64,000 bases of DNA from Calycina herbarum. Its lineage: Eukaryota > Ascomycota > Leotiomycetes > Helotiales > Pezizellaceae. A program made the position numbers and the translations under genes. Position 1 is the stretch's first letter. Each line of letters begins with the position of its first letter. Under the pieces are notes generated by a model. It searched no databases. It worked only from the letters and a program-made list of their open reading frames with translations, and was not told where the DNA came from. The stretch is taken from NCBI GenBank assembly GCA_001414485.1, contig LLEY01000093.1, positions 62,001-126,000 of the forward strand, in the 5' to 3' direction. Below, piece after piece: positions 1 to 12,795 of this stretch.

Positions 1-2150
1 AGAGATAGTACTAATCCTTATAGCACTCCTTATTCTAGGCTTCTTTTGTCTACGAACCTTCTATTAAAGAATAGCGTAGCTTTATATCTTAAGAGAAAGC
101 TTCCTATCTAGGTTACTACCTACTATAGTACTTTCTTCTCTCTTAGAGTATAGAGTAGCTACGTATAATCTACTCTATTAAATACCTCTACTATATCTAA
201 CTAAGGTAGAGACGCGTAGCTCTTGTTTTCCTACGCTATATATACTCTCTCTATTACTATTCTAATCGCTAGTTCTATATTCTAGTGCTTCCAGTTACCT
301 ATTTATATCCCTAGAAGTATTATAGCGTCTTCTGCGAGCTTTGTAAGCCTCTACGCTATTACCTTCTTAAGGATCTTACCTATAGTTAAGAGTAGCACTA
401 TTAGCTAGTAGGCCCCTGCTTTGCCTTATTCCTTTGTTATTTTACCTGGTTTCTAAGTACTACTACTTTTATATAACAGAAGTAGGATAAGAAGTGTTAT
501 AAGTAGAAGCTCGCTTCCGCTATTACTACGAGCACCTCTCGAAGTAGCTTATTACACGCTTTTAGAAAGCCGTTTATAAGTATATCGAACCCTGGTACTT
601 TCTATAGCGCTAATCTTATAGCTGTCTTAATACATTTCTCAGTTACCCGCTAGCTTACTTCGTACTCCTAAGAGAAGCTCTTAGAGCTCTATTCCCTGTT
701 TAGAATACTAGAGTAGTCGGCTATTGATTCTAAGAAGAACTTCTCTATAAGAATACAAGTCTTATCTTCGTAGTTCTCGCCTTTTACTCTACTAAGCAAG
801 GTAAGTATTAGTAGTGCTAGTGCTTTAGGTTTTACGTATCCTTTATAGCGTGTCTACTTTTCAAGTGTCTATAGTTTCCTATCGTCTTTTACTACCTCTA
901 TAAGCGCCCCTCTCTAGCTCTTCGTCTTTGCCTTTCTACTTATTATTTAGAGCTCTTAAAGAGCGTCGTCGAGCTATTTCCTTAAGCTTCTCGTACATAG
1001 CTCTCTCTAGGTTCTTTCGTACTTTCTTGCTTTGTTCAACGCCTCTTTAACCTCTATGTTCTACTAGAGTTACGCTCTCTCTCTATCTAGTTTTTAAAGT
1101 AGCGTCGAGGCTCGAGCTATTCGTTAAAGCTCTTCTACGAGCTTCTTAACAGCTCCCTCGAGCTCCTATACGTTCTAGATTACTAGTATCGTAAGGTAAT
1201 TAGCCTCTGCCTTTACTAACACTTCGTCTATTAGCCTCCAGCTATAGCCGAGTGTCTACGGTGCCTCTCTTTCTTCTCTAGCCGCTATCGTAAGCAGCTA
1301 AGCTATGTAGTCAGACCCTAGCAGGTCTAGCGTCCTCTGTCAGGTGGCTACGTTTCTAGTAGAGAAGGCTAAGTTAATTATTAAGTTATAAGAGCCTTCT
1401 CTTCTCTAGGTAACCTTGTTATATAGTGTATTCCTCTCGAGCGCCTACTATGTAGCAAGCTTAAGAGTATAGTCTACGTTCTAGTTATATCTCCCGTAGA
1501 TATCTTAGAGAGAGTAGTAAGCGTTTAGGTCTCCTACTATAAGCGCTCTTCTTAGTCTCGCTTGTTAAAGCATATCCTCGATTAGTATTCGCCTAGCTTA
1601 TAGGTTATATACTAAGTAGACTATTGTTTCGTTCGCTCTCTTACCTATTATTATACTTACCTAGTTCTTACTAGTAGCGTATATCTAGCTTTCTTTTAAA
1701 TACCTTTTATATATAAAGAGTACTACTGCTCTGTCTAACTAAATCATATTATACCTCGAGCTTAAAGAGTAGCTTAGAGAGTCTCTTATACTATTCTACG
1801 CTAGCTCTTAAATCGCTAGAATATCGTATTCCTTCTTATAATTTAGAGCCGCGTCGAGTACCTCTAGTGTCTTCCTCGTATTCTAGTATAGTACTGTTAC
1901 ACTTATAGTAGTTCTATAGGTAGTATTTAGCCTACTTCTACTTCGTCTTCTACTTAGTTCTCTATTACGCTAAGAGAGCTTCCTAGCCTTTCGAGAAACT
2001 AAGCAAGGTTGCTCTCGTTTATAAGTCCTGTCTTACTTATGTCCGTCGGCCTTCCTAGTACAGATCCTTGCCTTAGTCTCTTCCTCGTAGCTTATAAGCC
2101 CTCTTTATAGCTAAACGCGAACAGGTAGAGCGTCTCTACCTCTTCTTTCT
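1..2150 (-). pseudogene. LINE ORF2 (endonuclease - reverse transcriptase), partial and degenerate
   Basis: The protein would nick target DNA and copy the LINE RNA into it. The minus strand at about 1546-1521 reads ALIVGDLNA, the catalytic loop of the exonuclease/endonuclease/phosphatase fold of LINEs. Further on, about 600-560, lies a degenerate form of the KAPGPDGIPN-type stretch that precedes LINE reverse transcriptases. At about 480-370 is VVVLRNQ followed by an eroded equivalent of the fingers block (usually VVLRKPGK...YRPISLL). The palm catalytic motif and C-terminus lie left of the window. Stops are almost all TAA or TAG, as expected from RIP of CAA, CAG and TGG codons. The ORF1/ORF2 boundary is approximate. 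Confidence 0.65.
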
Positions 2151-3450
2151 TTATAGCTCTTTACAGATTTATAAACAAGATTAGCCTATCTAGGTATCGT
2201 TCTCTTACTTATCTATAGTACTATTCTCCTATTCGACACTTCTTTATAAATACTAGGTATTCTCCTCTATAATTCCTATATTTCGCTAAGTGCTCCTTTA
2301 GATCCTTTTTACTAGAGCACTCCTCTTTACCCCCTTCGTACTTCTCGTACGCGTACTAGGCGTACCTCTTCTCTTGTTTATAGAAGCGTGCTATATACCT
2401 CTACTTCTAGCACTTAAAGCACCTTTAAGCTACTGCTTCTGCTGTATATCTCTCGTATATAAAGTGTTATACCTCTTATAGTATCTCTCTTAAGTATAGC
2501 CTTCTTACTTCTTCTATTATTACTATCTCTAGAATGTAGTTCTAAAGAGCTAGCCTCTCCTAGCCCTAGCGTTCTCTATACTTGCTCCCTTATTATATAA
2601 TCTTTAGTACTCTTATACTAGAGGCTTATAAGATACTCTATAGTATACCCGCTGTTCCTCTCTCGAGTATATCTGCTAAGACTCTCTTTACTAATACTAT
2701 AAGCGTTCTTGCTACTACTATTACTCCTTATCTAAATACCTTCTTTACCTAGCTATTATCTCTTATATATACTACCTATTTCTCCTCTTCGAACCGTATA
2801 ATAATATCCCCGCTTTAAAGCTTTCTCGCTATAATTACTCCTACCTTGTATTCTCCTATATTCATAGCCTCTATCACCTCCTTTAGTAATAGCTTGTCCT
2901 TCTCTTCGTCTATCTCTATAGCCTAGACCGTGATCTCCTTTATATATTTAGCTAGTATAATATATTCCCTTTATAACGTGGTTTCTACCTCTCTCTATAG
3001 CTCTCTAGCTCTAACCCTCTCTGCCTACGTTAGAGTTCGTTCCTTTATACCTTCTATCTTCTTTACTACGATCGCGAGCTCCTCTTATAGAATACCCCTT
3101 ATTATTATTTCGTCTTCTTCTTTCCTAGCTCTTCTATACTTGAGCACCTTTCCTACTACCTTGATAATTACCTTAATACCCTTTTCCTCTATTACCGAGT
3201 TAAGTATTACTTAGATTAGGCTCTTCTCTATCGCGTCTACGTATTCCGATACTCCTCTCTGTTCTCTTCTACTTTGCTCTTCTTCGTTTATTATTCTGCC
3301 TTTGCTGTTAGTTGTTAGCACGTCGGAGAGAGAAGTAAGAACTCTTTATAAGCTCTCTATTCTACTACTACTACTGCTACGATTACTCGATATAATCGTA
3401 GAGTGCTTTATTCTCTTTCTAGACCGTCTAACGGTTGTCTAAATATATTT
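2150..3450 (-). pseudogene. LINE ORF1 (gag-like, CCHC zinc knuckle), degenerate
   Basis: RNA-binding ORF1 of the same LINE, located upstream of the endonuclease. The minus strand around 2435-2380 reads RCFKC followed about ten residues later by the eroded H and C positions (RYIA, RFYK), which is a CCHC knuckle with cysteines lost to TGC-to-TAC changes. A charged region with a second partial knuckle (KKCRIGE) follows at about 2230. The long N-terminal part is rich in E and K codons on the minus strand. No intact start codon can be assigned. The plus-strand frame overlapping 2930-3214 is a shadow of this ORF. Confidence 0.6.
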
Positions 3451-3973
3451 TAAGACTTTTAGAGTCGCTTTTTAGTTCTAAAGATTTTTTTTTTTAAAGA
3501 TAAAACTATATTCTAATATAATTATAGATAATTACTAAAACAATTTATAAGAGGAATTTCTAAGACTATAGAAATCGTAGAATATAGATTAGTATATAAG
3601 ATAGTATATACTAATAAAGAAAGAGTAAGATTCTTTCTATAGTATAAGAACGAGGAGAGAAGAAATTATAATTAGAAAAATCGATTCTTTAAAGTCTAAT
3701 ATATTAAAGTAAAGTTAAACGCTATTTTAGAAGAAAGACAGTTAGTAATAACTATAGAAATATAAGAGAAGAAGTTATAAGTTATAATAGACTTAGAAGT
3801 AATAAGTAACTTTATTTCTCTAATAGCTTAAAAGAAGCTAAACGTTCTAATTAAGAAAATAAGACTATACTATCTAAGAGTAGTCGATAGAATAGATGTT
3901 ATATACTAAAATAGGATTATTAATTAATAAACTATTCTAGTAAGAGTTAATATTAAAGAATACTATTTAGATA

Positions 3974-5834
3974 ACGTAGTATACTAGGACCTTGTAATTA
4001 TTAGAACCTTGTAAATTTTTTCCCTACTCTACTACCTCTAACTTTAATACGCGTTTTCTTAACAACTACCTAATAGAATCTTAAACCTAAGAAGCTCGAA
4101 TTATCCTAGCTATTAAAGCTATTCGATTATCTAAACGAATAAACTATAGTAAAGCTACGAAGCTATATAGAGTCTCTTATTCTACACTTACTAATAGAAT
4201 AGCTAGTCGAACTCCTCTTAGCGAACGCCGGCTAGTAAATTATAAAATAACTATAATAGAAGAGGAGGTGATTTTTCAAAATATACTTAATCTAGATACG
4301 AGAGGATTTACGCCCCGGCTAGGTAGTATAGAAGATATAGTAAATTATATACTCGAGTCGTATAGAGAATAACACGTTAGAAAGAACTAGGTACAACGAT
4401 TTATACAACGACGTCTAGAACTAAAGACGTGTTTTAATCGCGTTTACGATTTCTAAAGAGCCTTATACGAAGATCCTAAGCTAATTAGCACGTGGTTTCA
4501 ACTAGTAGAGAATATATAGGCGAAATATAGGATCTAAGACTACGATTTCTATAACTTTGATAAGACTAGTTTTATAATAGTTGTTATCTACGCTAGAATA
4601 GTTATTACACGTGCTAATCAACGTGGCAGAGGTAAGGCTGTCTAGCTAGGTAATCGGGAATAGGCTATAGTAATTATCTATATTAATAGAGAGGGTTTAA
4701 GTATCTCTCTATTCTTAGTAGTTTAAGAGAAAAATCACTTTACTAGTTAGTATACTAAGAGTAGTCTTTCTAACAACTAGGTTATTAAACTAACTAGTAA
4801 TAGATAGACTAATAATAAGACAGGCTTAGAATAGCTAGAACACTTCGATAAGTATACTCGTAGTTATATAAAAGGGCTATATCGAATGTTATTTCTAGAT
4901 AGATATAAGAGTTATAAATCGGTAGTATTCTAAGAGTATTATAAGTTATATAATATTATTACTCTTTACCTACCTTCTTATTCGTCTTATCTAACCTAGC
5001 TACTCGACGTTAGATGTTTTAGTATTCTTAAATATATATATAGACGTTAAATCAAGACCTTTATCAAGGCTTATATAAACTATATTACTAAGGTCGAGTT
5101 CTTTCTTACGTTTTACATAGCCTACAACTAGTTAATAACAACCTAAAACGCTAAAGCTAGGTTCCGTAGAGCTGGTCTAGTGTCTCTAGAACCCTAGACT
5201 ATGATCTTAAAGCTTAATATTAAGTTATAGACTCCTACACCTACTAGACCCCCCTCTGCCGACGCTATCTCTTAGGTCTCCTAGACTCCTTATAACTCTT
5301 CTAAAGCTCTTTCGTAATCAACTCTTATTAAAGATCGTATTACTCGTTACTAAGGAAGCTCGCTAATACCTATTTTCTAGACAATCGCTTCGTTAGCAAA
5401 AGATATAAAGCGATTAGCTTATAAGGTAACTCTCTTATTAGCCTAGGTCTATATACTTTAAACAGCAAATAAAGCCCTTAGCAAACGCTGGAGAGCTAAA
5501 AATACCCGTGTCTAAGAAGGAGGTATACTTACTATAGAGGATATATAGGACAGATTAGCCTAGAAGAATATAGAGGAGTAGGTTCGACGTAATAAGTACT
5601 CTAGAGAGAGTAGAGAAGATAAAGAATAAACGACTTAGCGACGTTATAGCACTTATAGAAAAACTAGTTATAATACGTAGACGTGTTAAGAAGTTGTAGA
5701 TATATCTAGTTTATTAGATTCCGAGTAGTTTTAATTAATTTAATATATTATAGTAGTTTTATTATATTTTAAAGTAGTAGAGTAGGAAAGAATTCACGAG
5801 GTTCTAATAATCACGAGGTCCTAGTATACCACGT
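3974..5834 (+). mobile_element. Fot1/pogo-type DNA transposon P1 (Tc1-mariner superfamily), 1,861 bp, complete but RIP-degraded
   Basis: Bounded by inverted repeats of about 43 bp and flanked by TA duplications at 3972-3973 and 5835-5836. The right end, read outward to inward, begins ACGTGGTATACTAGG. The left end is the same with several TG/CA to TA changes, so the right repeat is closer to the original. Inside each end are two 17-bp direct repeats (box tactaggacctcgtgat). Insertion is into gypsy G1a; excising the element restores G1 coding sequence. The length is identical to P2. Confidence 0.92.
4060..5740 (+). pseudogene. P1 transposase (Fot1/pogo, DDE type), degenerate
   Basis: DDE transposase expected to bind the terminal repeats and cut and paste the element. 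Visible landmarks are a CENP-B-like DNA-binding block at about 4365-4500 (an eroded VGKRWVQRFIQRR, then LELKTCFNRVYDF), the first catalytic region at about 4545-4565 (YDFYNFDKT, where relatives have FDETGF; E to K is a RIP change), GRGKAV at about 4626, the second region around 4890-4910 (LFLDRYKSY, usually LDGHxSH), and a C-terminal tail ending RRYSTYRKTSYNTQTCQ near 5690. Stops are TAA/TAG. No functional protein is possible. Confidence 0.85.
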
Positions 5835-5864
5835 TATATAATTTAATATTATTAAAATAGGAAG

Positions 5865-6139
5865 TGTAATAGAACTATTAGAAATTAATCGGAATTGGAA
5901 TTACCGAGTCTACGTACTAAATAGGATATAATACAGATATTATTTCAGGTTTTAAAAAAGCTAGATAGCTTCCGGACTTACTATTGTCCGAACCTCTTAT
6001 AAATAACTACCTTCTCTCTATCGGGAAAGACTAATTTAGTCTTTTCCTTTGTATTAGAGCCTAGTATTCGGATATGTCATTCTATCGAACGTACTTCTAT
6101 ATACCTCTTTTGTAGTAGTATCTGTTTCGTACTATTATA
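5865..6139 (+). mobile_element. solo LTR (275 bp), family not identified, inserted in gypsy G1a
   Basis: The segment starts TGTAATAG and ends CTATTATA, the latter an expected RIP form of CTATTACA. It is flanked by GGAAG (5860-5864) and GAAAG (6140-6144), a 5-bp target duplication differing by one G-to-A. It interrupts gypsy sequence that is continuous in G1b. It contains a short inverted repeat (TTCGGAC.../GTCCGAA) near its middle. No coding sequence. Strand is arbitrary. LTR nature follows from TG...TA ends with a 5-bp duplication; superfamily cannot be stated. Confidence 0.75.
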
Positions 6140-6144
6140 GAAAG

Positions 6145-9100
6145 TAAGGAAGTAATACTTAGTATACTATAGATTTAGAAACATAATCTAGAAATCGATT
6201 AAAAAGTAAGAATAATAACCTTTAGTTAATATAAATACATAGGTTTATATTTATAACTTTAAAACTAGAACAAGGTTAGTACTACCTCTTCTAAAGCGCT
6301 AGAATACCTTGTCTAGAGTCCTCTACAGGTTAGTAAGAAAGCTAATAATAAAATACCTATATAATATAGAGAATTTATAAAATTATTCAAAGACCTAGAA
6401 GATATACGTACTCTTTGTAAATATTAGCTATAGGATTATAAGATTAAATTAATAAAAGGTTATAACTTTAAAAAGTAGAAGCTTCGACTATATAACTAAA
6501 ATAACTTAGCTTTATTAGAAAGTTATATCTAATAAGAAATAAAGAAGAGATATATTTAGAAATCTAAATTACCTATCTTTTTAAATATACTTATTATTAA
6601 GAAAAAAGATAATTTAAATAGATAAGTATATATTAATTATAAGAAATTAAATAATATAATAATTAAAGACGCTTATCTATTACTAACTAGCTAGTATTTA
6701 TAGGATAAGCTAGGCTAAGCAAAGAAATTTATAAAACTAGATTAATAAAACGCTTATAGATTAATTAGAATTAAGATAAACTATAAATAAAAGACCGCGT
6801 TCGTCTTACTATTAGAACTTTATAAGTATATAGTAATATCTTTTAGTTTAACTAATATATTAGCTACTTATTAGAAATAGAATAATAGTATTCTAGAAGA
6901 TCTTTTAAGAGTAACTATTATATATTACCTAGATAATATATTAATTTTCTTAGAAAATCTAAAAGAATATAAAAGCTATATAAAAGAAGTCTTAAAAAGA
7001 CTTACTAAAGTAGACTCTTGTTTAAAACTCTTAAAATATAAGTTTAAGATTAAGAAAACTCTCTTTCTTAAATAAGTATTTAACCTAGAAAAAATAGAAA
7101 TAGATCTAGAAAAGATCTATATAGTTATTAAATAAGAATTACTAAAAAACGTTAAAGACGTATAATTCTTCCTAGGATTTACTAATTTCTATTAACTATT
7201 TATTAAGAACTATATAAAGATTATAAAACCTATATTAATACTAATTAGAAAAGCTATAACTTTTATCTAAGATAAGAAGGCTAAAAAGGCTTTCTAGGAA
7301 ATCAAAAGATAGTTTATAGTAAAACCGATTCTATATAATTTTAATTATTAAAAACTAAGTATAATAGAAACAGATGTCTTAGACATAGTAGTAGGCGCTA
7401 TATATCTATAACTAAATAAGATAGGAAAACTTATACTTATAGTATACTTCTTAAAAACTTTTAATATAATATAACAGAACTATAGCATTTATAACAAAGA
7501 ACTTATAACTATTATTCTAGCTCTTAAAGAATAGAGGATCTATCTTTAGAGTACGTTATACCTAGTAATAGTACTTACTAATTATCTAAACCTAAAAACG
7601 TTTATTATAACTAAGGAACTTGTTACTAGACGCCTAGCTAAGTAGTCTAAAACTTTAGTAAGATTTAAGATAATTATTTAATATATTAATAGAATAAGTA
7701 ATACTTAAGCTAATACTCTAAGCTAGAAACTAAGCTATAAAGAAAATAAAAAATATATTAATATAGTAATATTAAAATATAATAAAAATAGTAACTTAGT
7801 ACCTACTATATATAAAATAGTAGTAATAAATAATATCTAGATAGATAAAATTTAAAGTATTTATAAAAGTTATAACTAGTATATAAAAGAGAAACTATAG
7901 GTTTCTAGCTTATATATAAAGGAGTTTATATAAGAATACTATACTATACCTACTTATAACTACTAAAGAATTCATAGAACTCTTTAGTAGATAAGATAAT
8001 ACTACTATATTAATTAGTTATCTATAATAGTTAAGAAAGTAATAGTAGAATATAATACCTATACTAGGAATAAGGCTTCCTATTATACTTCTTATAGATA
8101 GATAAATACTACTCTAATATTATAAATACCTTAGAAATCGATATCTATAGATTTTATTATTAAATTACTAAAATCTAAAGATCTAATAATAAGAGTTAAG
8201 TATAATATAATCTTAGTTATTATAAAAGAACTTATAAAGTATATAATTCTAATAGTATATATAGAGTTAAGTATAGCTAAGGAATTAGTATTCGTATTCT
8301 TTAGAGAAGTAGTCTTAAGATATAGACTACTTAAAGAAATACTCTTAGATAAAGATAAACTCTTTACCTTGAAATTTTAGATTACTCTTATAAAGCGATT
8401 AGATATAAAAAGAAAGCTCTCTATAGCTTTCTACTCTTAAATAAATAAAGGAAACGAATAGATAAATTAAGTAGTTAAAATATATCTTTATTATTATATA
8501 AACTACTAGTAAGATAACTAGGTAGAACTGCTACTCTTAGTATAGTTTACTTATAATAGTTTAGTAACGGAAATAACACTTATTATACTATTCTATACTA
8601 ACTTTAGATATAAATTAATAGTATACTAAGAACTACTATCTACGACTATTAATAATTAACTTACTTATATTTAGGTCTCGAAGATTAAGAGGTTATATAA
8701 AGAACTTATAGAAGACTTATAGTTTATTATTAAAAGAAACGTATACTATTATAATAAACGACGTAGTTAGAAGCTAATACTAAAAGAGAGAGATAAAGTC
8801 TACTTAGTACGAAAAAACATTAATATAAAAAGACTAAGTAATAAACTAGATTATAAAAAACTTAGACTATTTAAAATTAAACGAGTTAAAAGACCTTTAA
8901 ATTATAAATTAGTATTACTAAAGATAATAAATATCTACCTAGTATTCTATATATCTCTACTTAAACTAGTACTACTAGGAGTACTACTAGCTCTATATAT
9001 AGAAATTTAACTAGTAAACCTAAACATAGAATATAAGGTTAAGAGAATTCTTAACTATAAAACTATTAGAGAATAACTTAAGTATTTAGTTAAATAGATA

Positions 9101-9200
9101 GATTATCTATACTTAGAAAATACTTAAGAACTAAAAGAAAGCCTTACCTATTACTTAGAGGAACTTTAGGAATTCTACTAACGAAACCTAGAGCTACTTA
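6145..9200 (+). pseudogene. gypsy pol (RT - RNase H - integrase - chromodomain), degenerate
   Basis: Polyprotein that would copy and integrate the element. In order: the RT palm motif at about 6921-6955 reads YYLDNILIFL, where families have YLDDILIFS; the Asp-to-Asn change is a G-to-A RIP change and by itself inactivates RT. An RNase H block follows at about 7365-7440 (ETDVLDIVVGAIYLQLN), then an integrase of about 400 codons, then a chromodomain at about 9040-9190 (ILNYKTIRE...YLVK*IDYLYLENT, close to the YLVKW..Y..SENTWEP consensus). Many in-frame TAA/TAG stops. The chromodomain would direct integration to particular chromatin in an intact relative. Confidence 0.85.
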
Positions 9201-9694
9201 GAACTTAGAACTAAGATTAAATAGAGAAATATTATTAGAAAGTATCTGCTTAACGAAAGAGGCTATCTTAAAGGTAGGAAACTAAGAAGACGAGGACTTA
9301 AGAGGAGGACTTAAGAGAGAAGGACTTAGAGAAGTAATAAGAAGTCGTTTATATGAAGAACTAAAGAAAAATCGATATATAAGTTTTTAAGATTTAGAGA
9401 AAGAAATGTTAAAATAACTAAAACTATTATAGAATCTTTTTAATCGAATATACTTAGAATATTAAGAAGATTTAGAAAGCTCTAAGAAGTAGTAATAAGA
9501 CTGTTTATAATAAAAAGAACAAGTCTCTACTAGACGTTATATAGATTCGATTTATATAGTAAGAGCTAGACGCTCTTTTTATTTAATATAAGAAGAGGAT
9601 ATATTTATATATAAGAAAGAGATAATATCTTTCTAATAATATATTTTTAGATTATATTCTAGTATAGAGATATACTAGGCTAAGAAGAGGATAG

Positions 9695-10150
9695 TATTAT
9701 AAATTATATACTAACACGTAAATAAATAAAGTCTAGGTAGTACTCTAATAGAACGAATACTATTATAACTCTAAAAGGAAGAAGAGATTAGATAGATATA
9801 TAATCCTAGAGATCTTATTATAGTTATATTATATAACTTAGTTAGTAGTAGTTAGGTAATAGAGTCTAGTTTTAAGAAGCCTTAGAAATAGAGTTAGACT
9901 CTATCTTCGAGACTTCTACTAAGTAGGACTCTAATATAAACGAAGGTTCTATATAAGACTAGTACTTCTACTATTAGATAGAAGCTTTATACTTAACTTT
10001 AGTTATTAATCTTATTATCTTATTTAATATCTTTAATATAAGTAACGAGTTTACTTCTAAGTAAACAACCCGGCGTATCTATACTTCTTACCTATATACT
10101 AACCTTCGAGACTTAGTTATCTTTGTTTAGTTTGTTTAAGTTTCGTTATA
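9695..10150 (+). repeat. 3' LTR of gypsy G1a (456 bp)
   Basis: Begins TATTATAAATTATA (RIP form of TGTTACGAATCACG seen in G1c) and ends TTTCGTTATA. It contains the conserved promoter-like TTCTATATAAGAC (about 9945) followed by the conserved 3' half shared with all other G1 LTRs. Its U3 block upstream of the TATA box differs from all others in the window. The sequence following it is the ORF1 of another LINE, so G1a probably inserted in that LINE. Confidence 0.85.
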
Positions 10151-11595
10151 GTAGTAGAGCTTAGTCGTCCTCTCTAACTTCTGTTTAGCTCTACTATTAC
10201 TATACTAAAAGTAAAGCTTTCGTTTATCTGTTTTTATCTTATAGTTAAGGTAAAATAATATAGTTATCGAGTGTTATATACCGCCTTTACCTTTGCTAGT
10301 TCGACTTTCCTAACTAGGCATCGGTTATTCCACGTCTTATATACTTCTTTATATATAGCGTATTTCCTAGCCACTGTCTTATCGACCTTTATTAGGTAAT
10401 CTTTCGAGTTATACGCCTCTACGTAGTAGCTATATACTATGTTCGCTTTATACTAGGTTCCGATATAGCTATATCTTTAGTATTTATAGTATTACTTTAG
10501 TTAGCACTGCTTATTATATCTCTCGTATTAAAACACCTCGCTTTACTAAATAAGGCCTTTATTAATAATCTTATTCGTGTCTTCTAAGCTAGTAAACTTA
10601 ACTATAATAGTTAAAGCTGTCTTTGTATATATAGCTCTAGATAGCTATCTAATATATTTAATATCTGTATTTAGAATAAATAGTCGGTTATTATATAGTA
10701 GCTCTACTTTAATCTTATTAAACTTCTCTATATCTAGTATACTTATTCTAATCCCGTATATAAGAACCTTGTATATAGGTAGTTATATATTTATACCTCT
10801 TCTAATTCGATTAATCTAGTCGTTCGCGAATTGCTTTAGTATATCTACTTCGTTTTTGTTTAATATTTTAATACTAAGGTCTCTGCTCTTTAATTAGTTA
10901 GCTAATATAATATAAATCTATTTAATATATTAGTTTTTACTCTGTTTAATTACTCGATTAACGTAGCTCTATAGGTTTCCAGGGTTTTTTATATAGAGAC
11001 TTTTAATAGTAGATAGGTCTATAATCTTTATAATAATCTTATATTATACTTAGATAAATAAAGATATTTATATAGAGATTATAATTAGCTTATTTAGTAG
11101 AACGGTATTACTACTTAATACCGACGTATATAAAGCCTTAGAGGATAGTATAGTCTAGATAGCCTTCGTAATATTATTTATTACTTTTGCTATATCGTTC
11201 GTCTCTTATATAAGTATAGTAGTTGTTCTTCTCGATTCAGCGGCTTCTTTTATAGCTTAGTTAGTCTCCTAGCTAAGTATAACAGCTTGTTAGTATATGA
11301 CTGTGTTTTATTAAACCCTTATTACTATAGATTATACTGTTTCTGCTATAGTTTCGAGGTTATTTTAGATAGATATAATAGCTTGTATAATAGTTCTAAC
11401 GTCTAGAGTACTTTGGAATTTAGTAATGAAGACGCTTATAGACGCGATCATGGTTCTGATTGAAGGCTTTAGCACCGCCTGGTCTCTATTAGACTCGATA
11501 TAGGCAAGTACTTTCCTAAGGTAATCGCTGAGGTATGTAGCGTGCTCGCGGATGTCGTTGGGCCATGCTGCCGCGTAAGGCCACGGTGTTACCAT
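10151..11595 (-). pseudogene. second LINE, ORF1 (gag-like, zinc knuckle), graded RIP damage
   Basis: On the minus strand a clean start at 11595 gives MVTPWPYAAAWPNDIREHAT and about 70 open codons, after which RIP stops appear and become dense. Further on there is a degenerate region of LINE gag proteins: YEVVIYNKQC-like text, then YYKYQRYSYIGTQYKAN at about 10500 (eroded CCHC knuckle, consensus CxxCxxxGHxxxxC) and a C-terminal VYKTWNNRC segment. The ORF is cut by the gypsy G1a LTR at 10150. Role: RNA-binding protein of a Tad-type LINE. That it is a LINE rather than a host gene rests on the knuckle and the segment after it. Confidence 0.65.
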
Positions 11596-12200
11596 GATGC
11601 CTATGTTACACTGGGCAATGTATACAGGCTCAGGCTTCTTAACTGACCAAAAGGAGGGCTACTAGATGTGGTTTTCGTTGCTTAATTTCAAAATTTTCGT
11701 TCTCGCTGTTTGTGAAGGTTTTTTCACACAGCTAAGTATACAAACCTTCGGAAAGCCAATTTGAAGTCACGTGAAACCCGGGTGGCAGTTTGAGCAGTTT
11801 TCCGGCTGTAGCCTTCTGTCTAACCCGCCGCCTTCTGACGACCCCGCTCTTGTAACTGAAGCATAATCAACCAATGCCACCAGGATTTGCACTTGCTACC
11901 TAAGGCTATAGCAAATCTTCAGAAGCCGTATCAAGTGTAATAATAAGTTGAAATTGTAAAAAAATCAATAGAGAGCTAAATAATTCCTGAATAATAACGT
12001 ATACCAGGTTTCAATCACTTTATTAAAAAATTATAGCGTTGAAGTTGTAGTAGCCGCTTATAAGATTATGATTTTCGTTACCGCGTTTGTAAAATTTTAC
12101 CTCTTAGCCTAAGGTAAGAACATATTATTAGTGTTAAAACATAGACCTTACTTATAGTATAAATGTTTTTAAAATATTCGAGACTTACAAACGTACCTAT
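11596..12200. other. low-RIP spacer upstream of the LINE ORF1
   Basis: About 600 bp with normal CA and TG content, in contrast to both sides. No open frame of note and no RNA gene seen. It is probably the 5' untranslated/promoter region of the minus-strand LINE or unique flanking DNA; which one cannot be decided here. It contains GTCACGTGA at about 11766. Confidence 0.5.
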
Positions 12201-12795
12201 ATCTAGATCTGGTCTAAAATAATACGTTATAGCCTAAGCTTTAAATTAGTATACCTGTCTTAGAGGAACACCTAGCCTAAGAGAGGCTAGGCGAGGAGGC
12301 GATGAAGGTACTAAAAGAGCTTAAGGTTTTGCTTAAAGCAATAGAGTTTAAGCTAGAGAGGAATAATCTACATCGCTATAATAATCAGCATACCCTGTTT
12401 AATATCGTTAAGTAGCTAACTAAGAAGCTGAAGTTTATTATAGTTAAAGTATAATATAACTTCTTATATTAAGTATATTACTAATAATAGTAAGATCTAG
12501 TTCCTAGATATAACGCTTTTCGTATCTCTGCTATCGAGCCTAGTATCGAACCTCTAACTATTCGTATATCTACTAGCCTAGCCTATTTGATTCCTATATA
12601 TATCTTTAAGAGTAAGCTTATAGTCTTAAGTAAAACATTTAAACTAGGAACTGCTATACTAGTTAAGTCTACAGTTAAAGTCACTCTAGTACTTAACTTC
12701 CTTATAATCGCTTCTCTATAATAATACTATTAGACTCTCTTTAAATTATTAATTCGAGATTCTTAGAATTAGAACACGCTTCGTTTTAGTAGTAG

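Larger units (their letters stand above)
1..3495 (-). mobile_element. Tad-like LINE (non-LTR retrotransposon), RIP-degraded, 3' part outside window
   Basis: Read on the minus strand this is a two-ORF LINE: a gag-like ORF with a zinc knuckle at the right, then an ORF with apurinic endonuclease and reverse transcriptase to the left, running off the window start. Its 5' end is at about 3495, where a T run (3486-3495 region) meets gypsy sequence that aligns with the internal part of G1b. It therefore appears to have inserted into gypsy G1a. Both ORFs are full of TAA/TAG stops. The left junction and target-site duplication are not in the window, so the nesting is inferred. Confidence 0.75.
3496..10150 (+). 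mobile_element. Ty3/gypsy chromovirus G1a, 5'-truncated, with nested insertions
   Basis: Internal sequence from about 3500 aligns by eye with G1b from about 22260: protease, reverse transcriptase, RNase H, integrase and chromodomain in the usual Ty3/gypsy order. The element ends in a 3' LTR at 9695-10150 preceded by the purine-rich tract AGAAGAGGATAG. The gag half and 5' LTR are missing, cut off by the LINE at 1-3495. Pogo element P1 and a solo LTR have inserted into it. Removing P1 and one copy of its TA duplication, then the solo LTR, restores alignment with G1b exactly, which supports all three boundaries. Confidence 0.85.

Noticed and set aside
2930..3214. 94-codon plus-strand ORF
   Set aside because: Antisense to the LINE ORF1; composition (S, I, L, T) is that of complement of a RIP-mutated, K/E-rich coding strand.
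10577..10819. 80-codon plus-strand ORF
   Set aside because: Antisense to the eroded LINE ORF1, which carries the zinc-knuckle remnant on the other strand.
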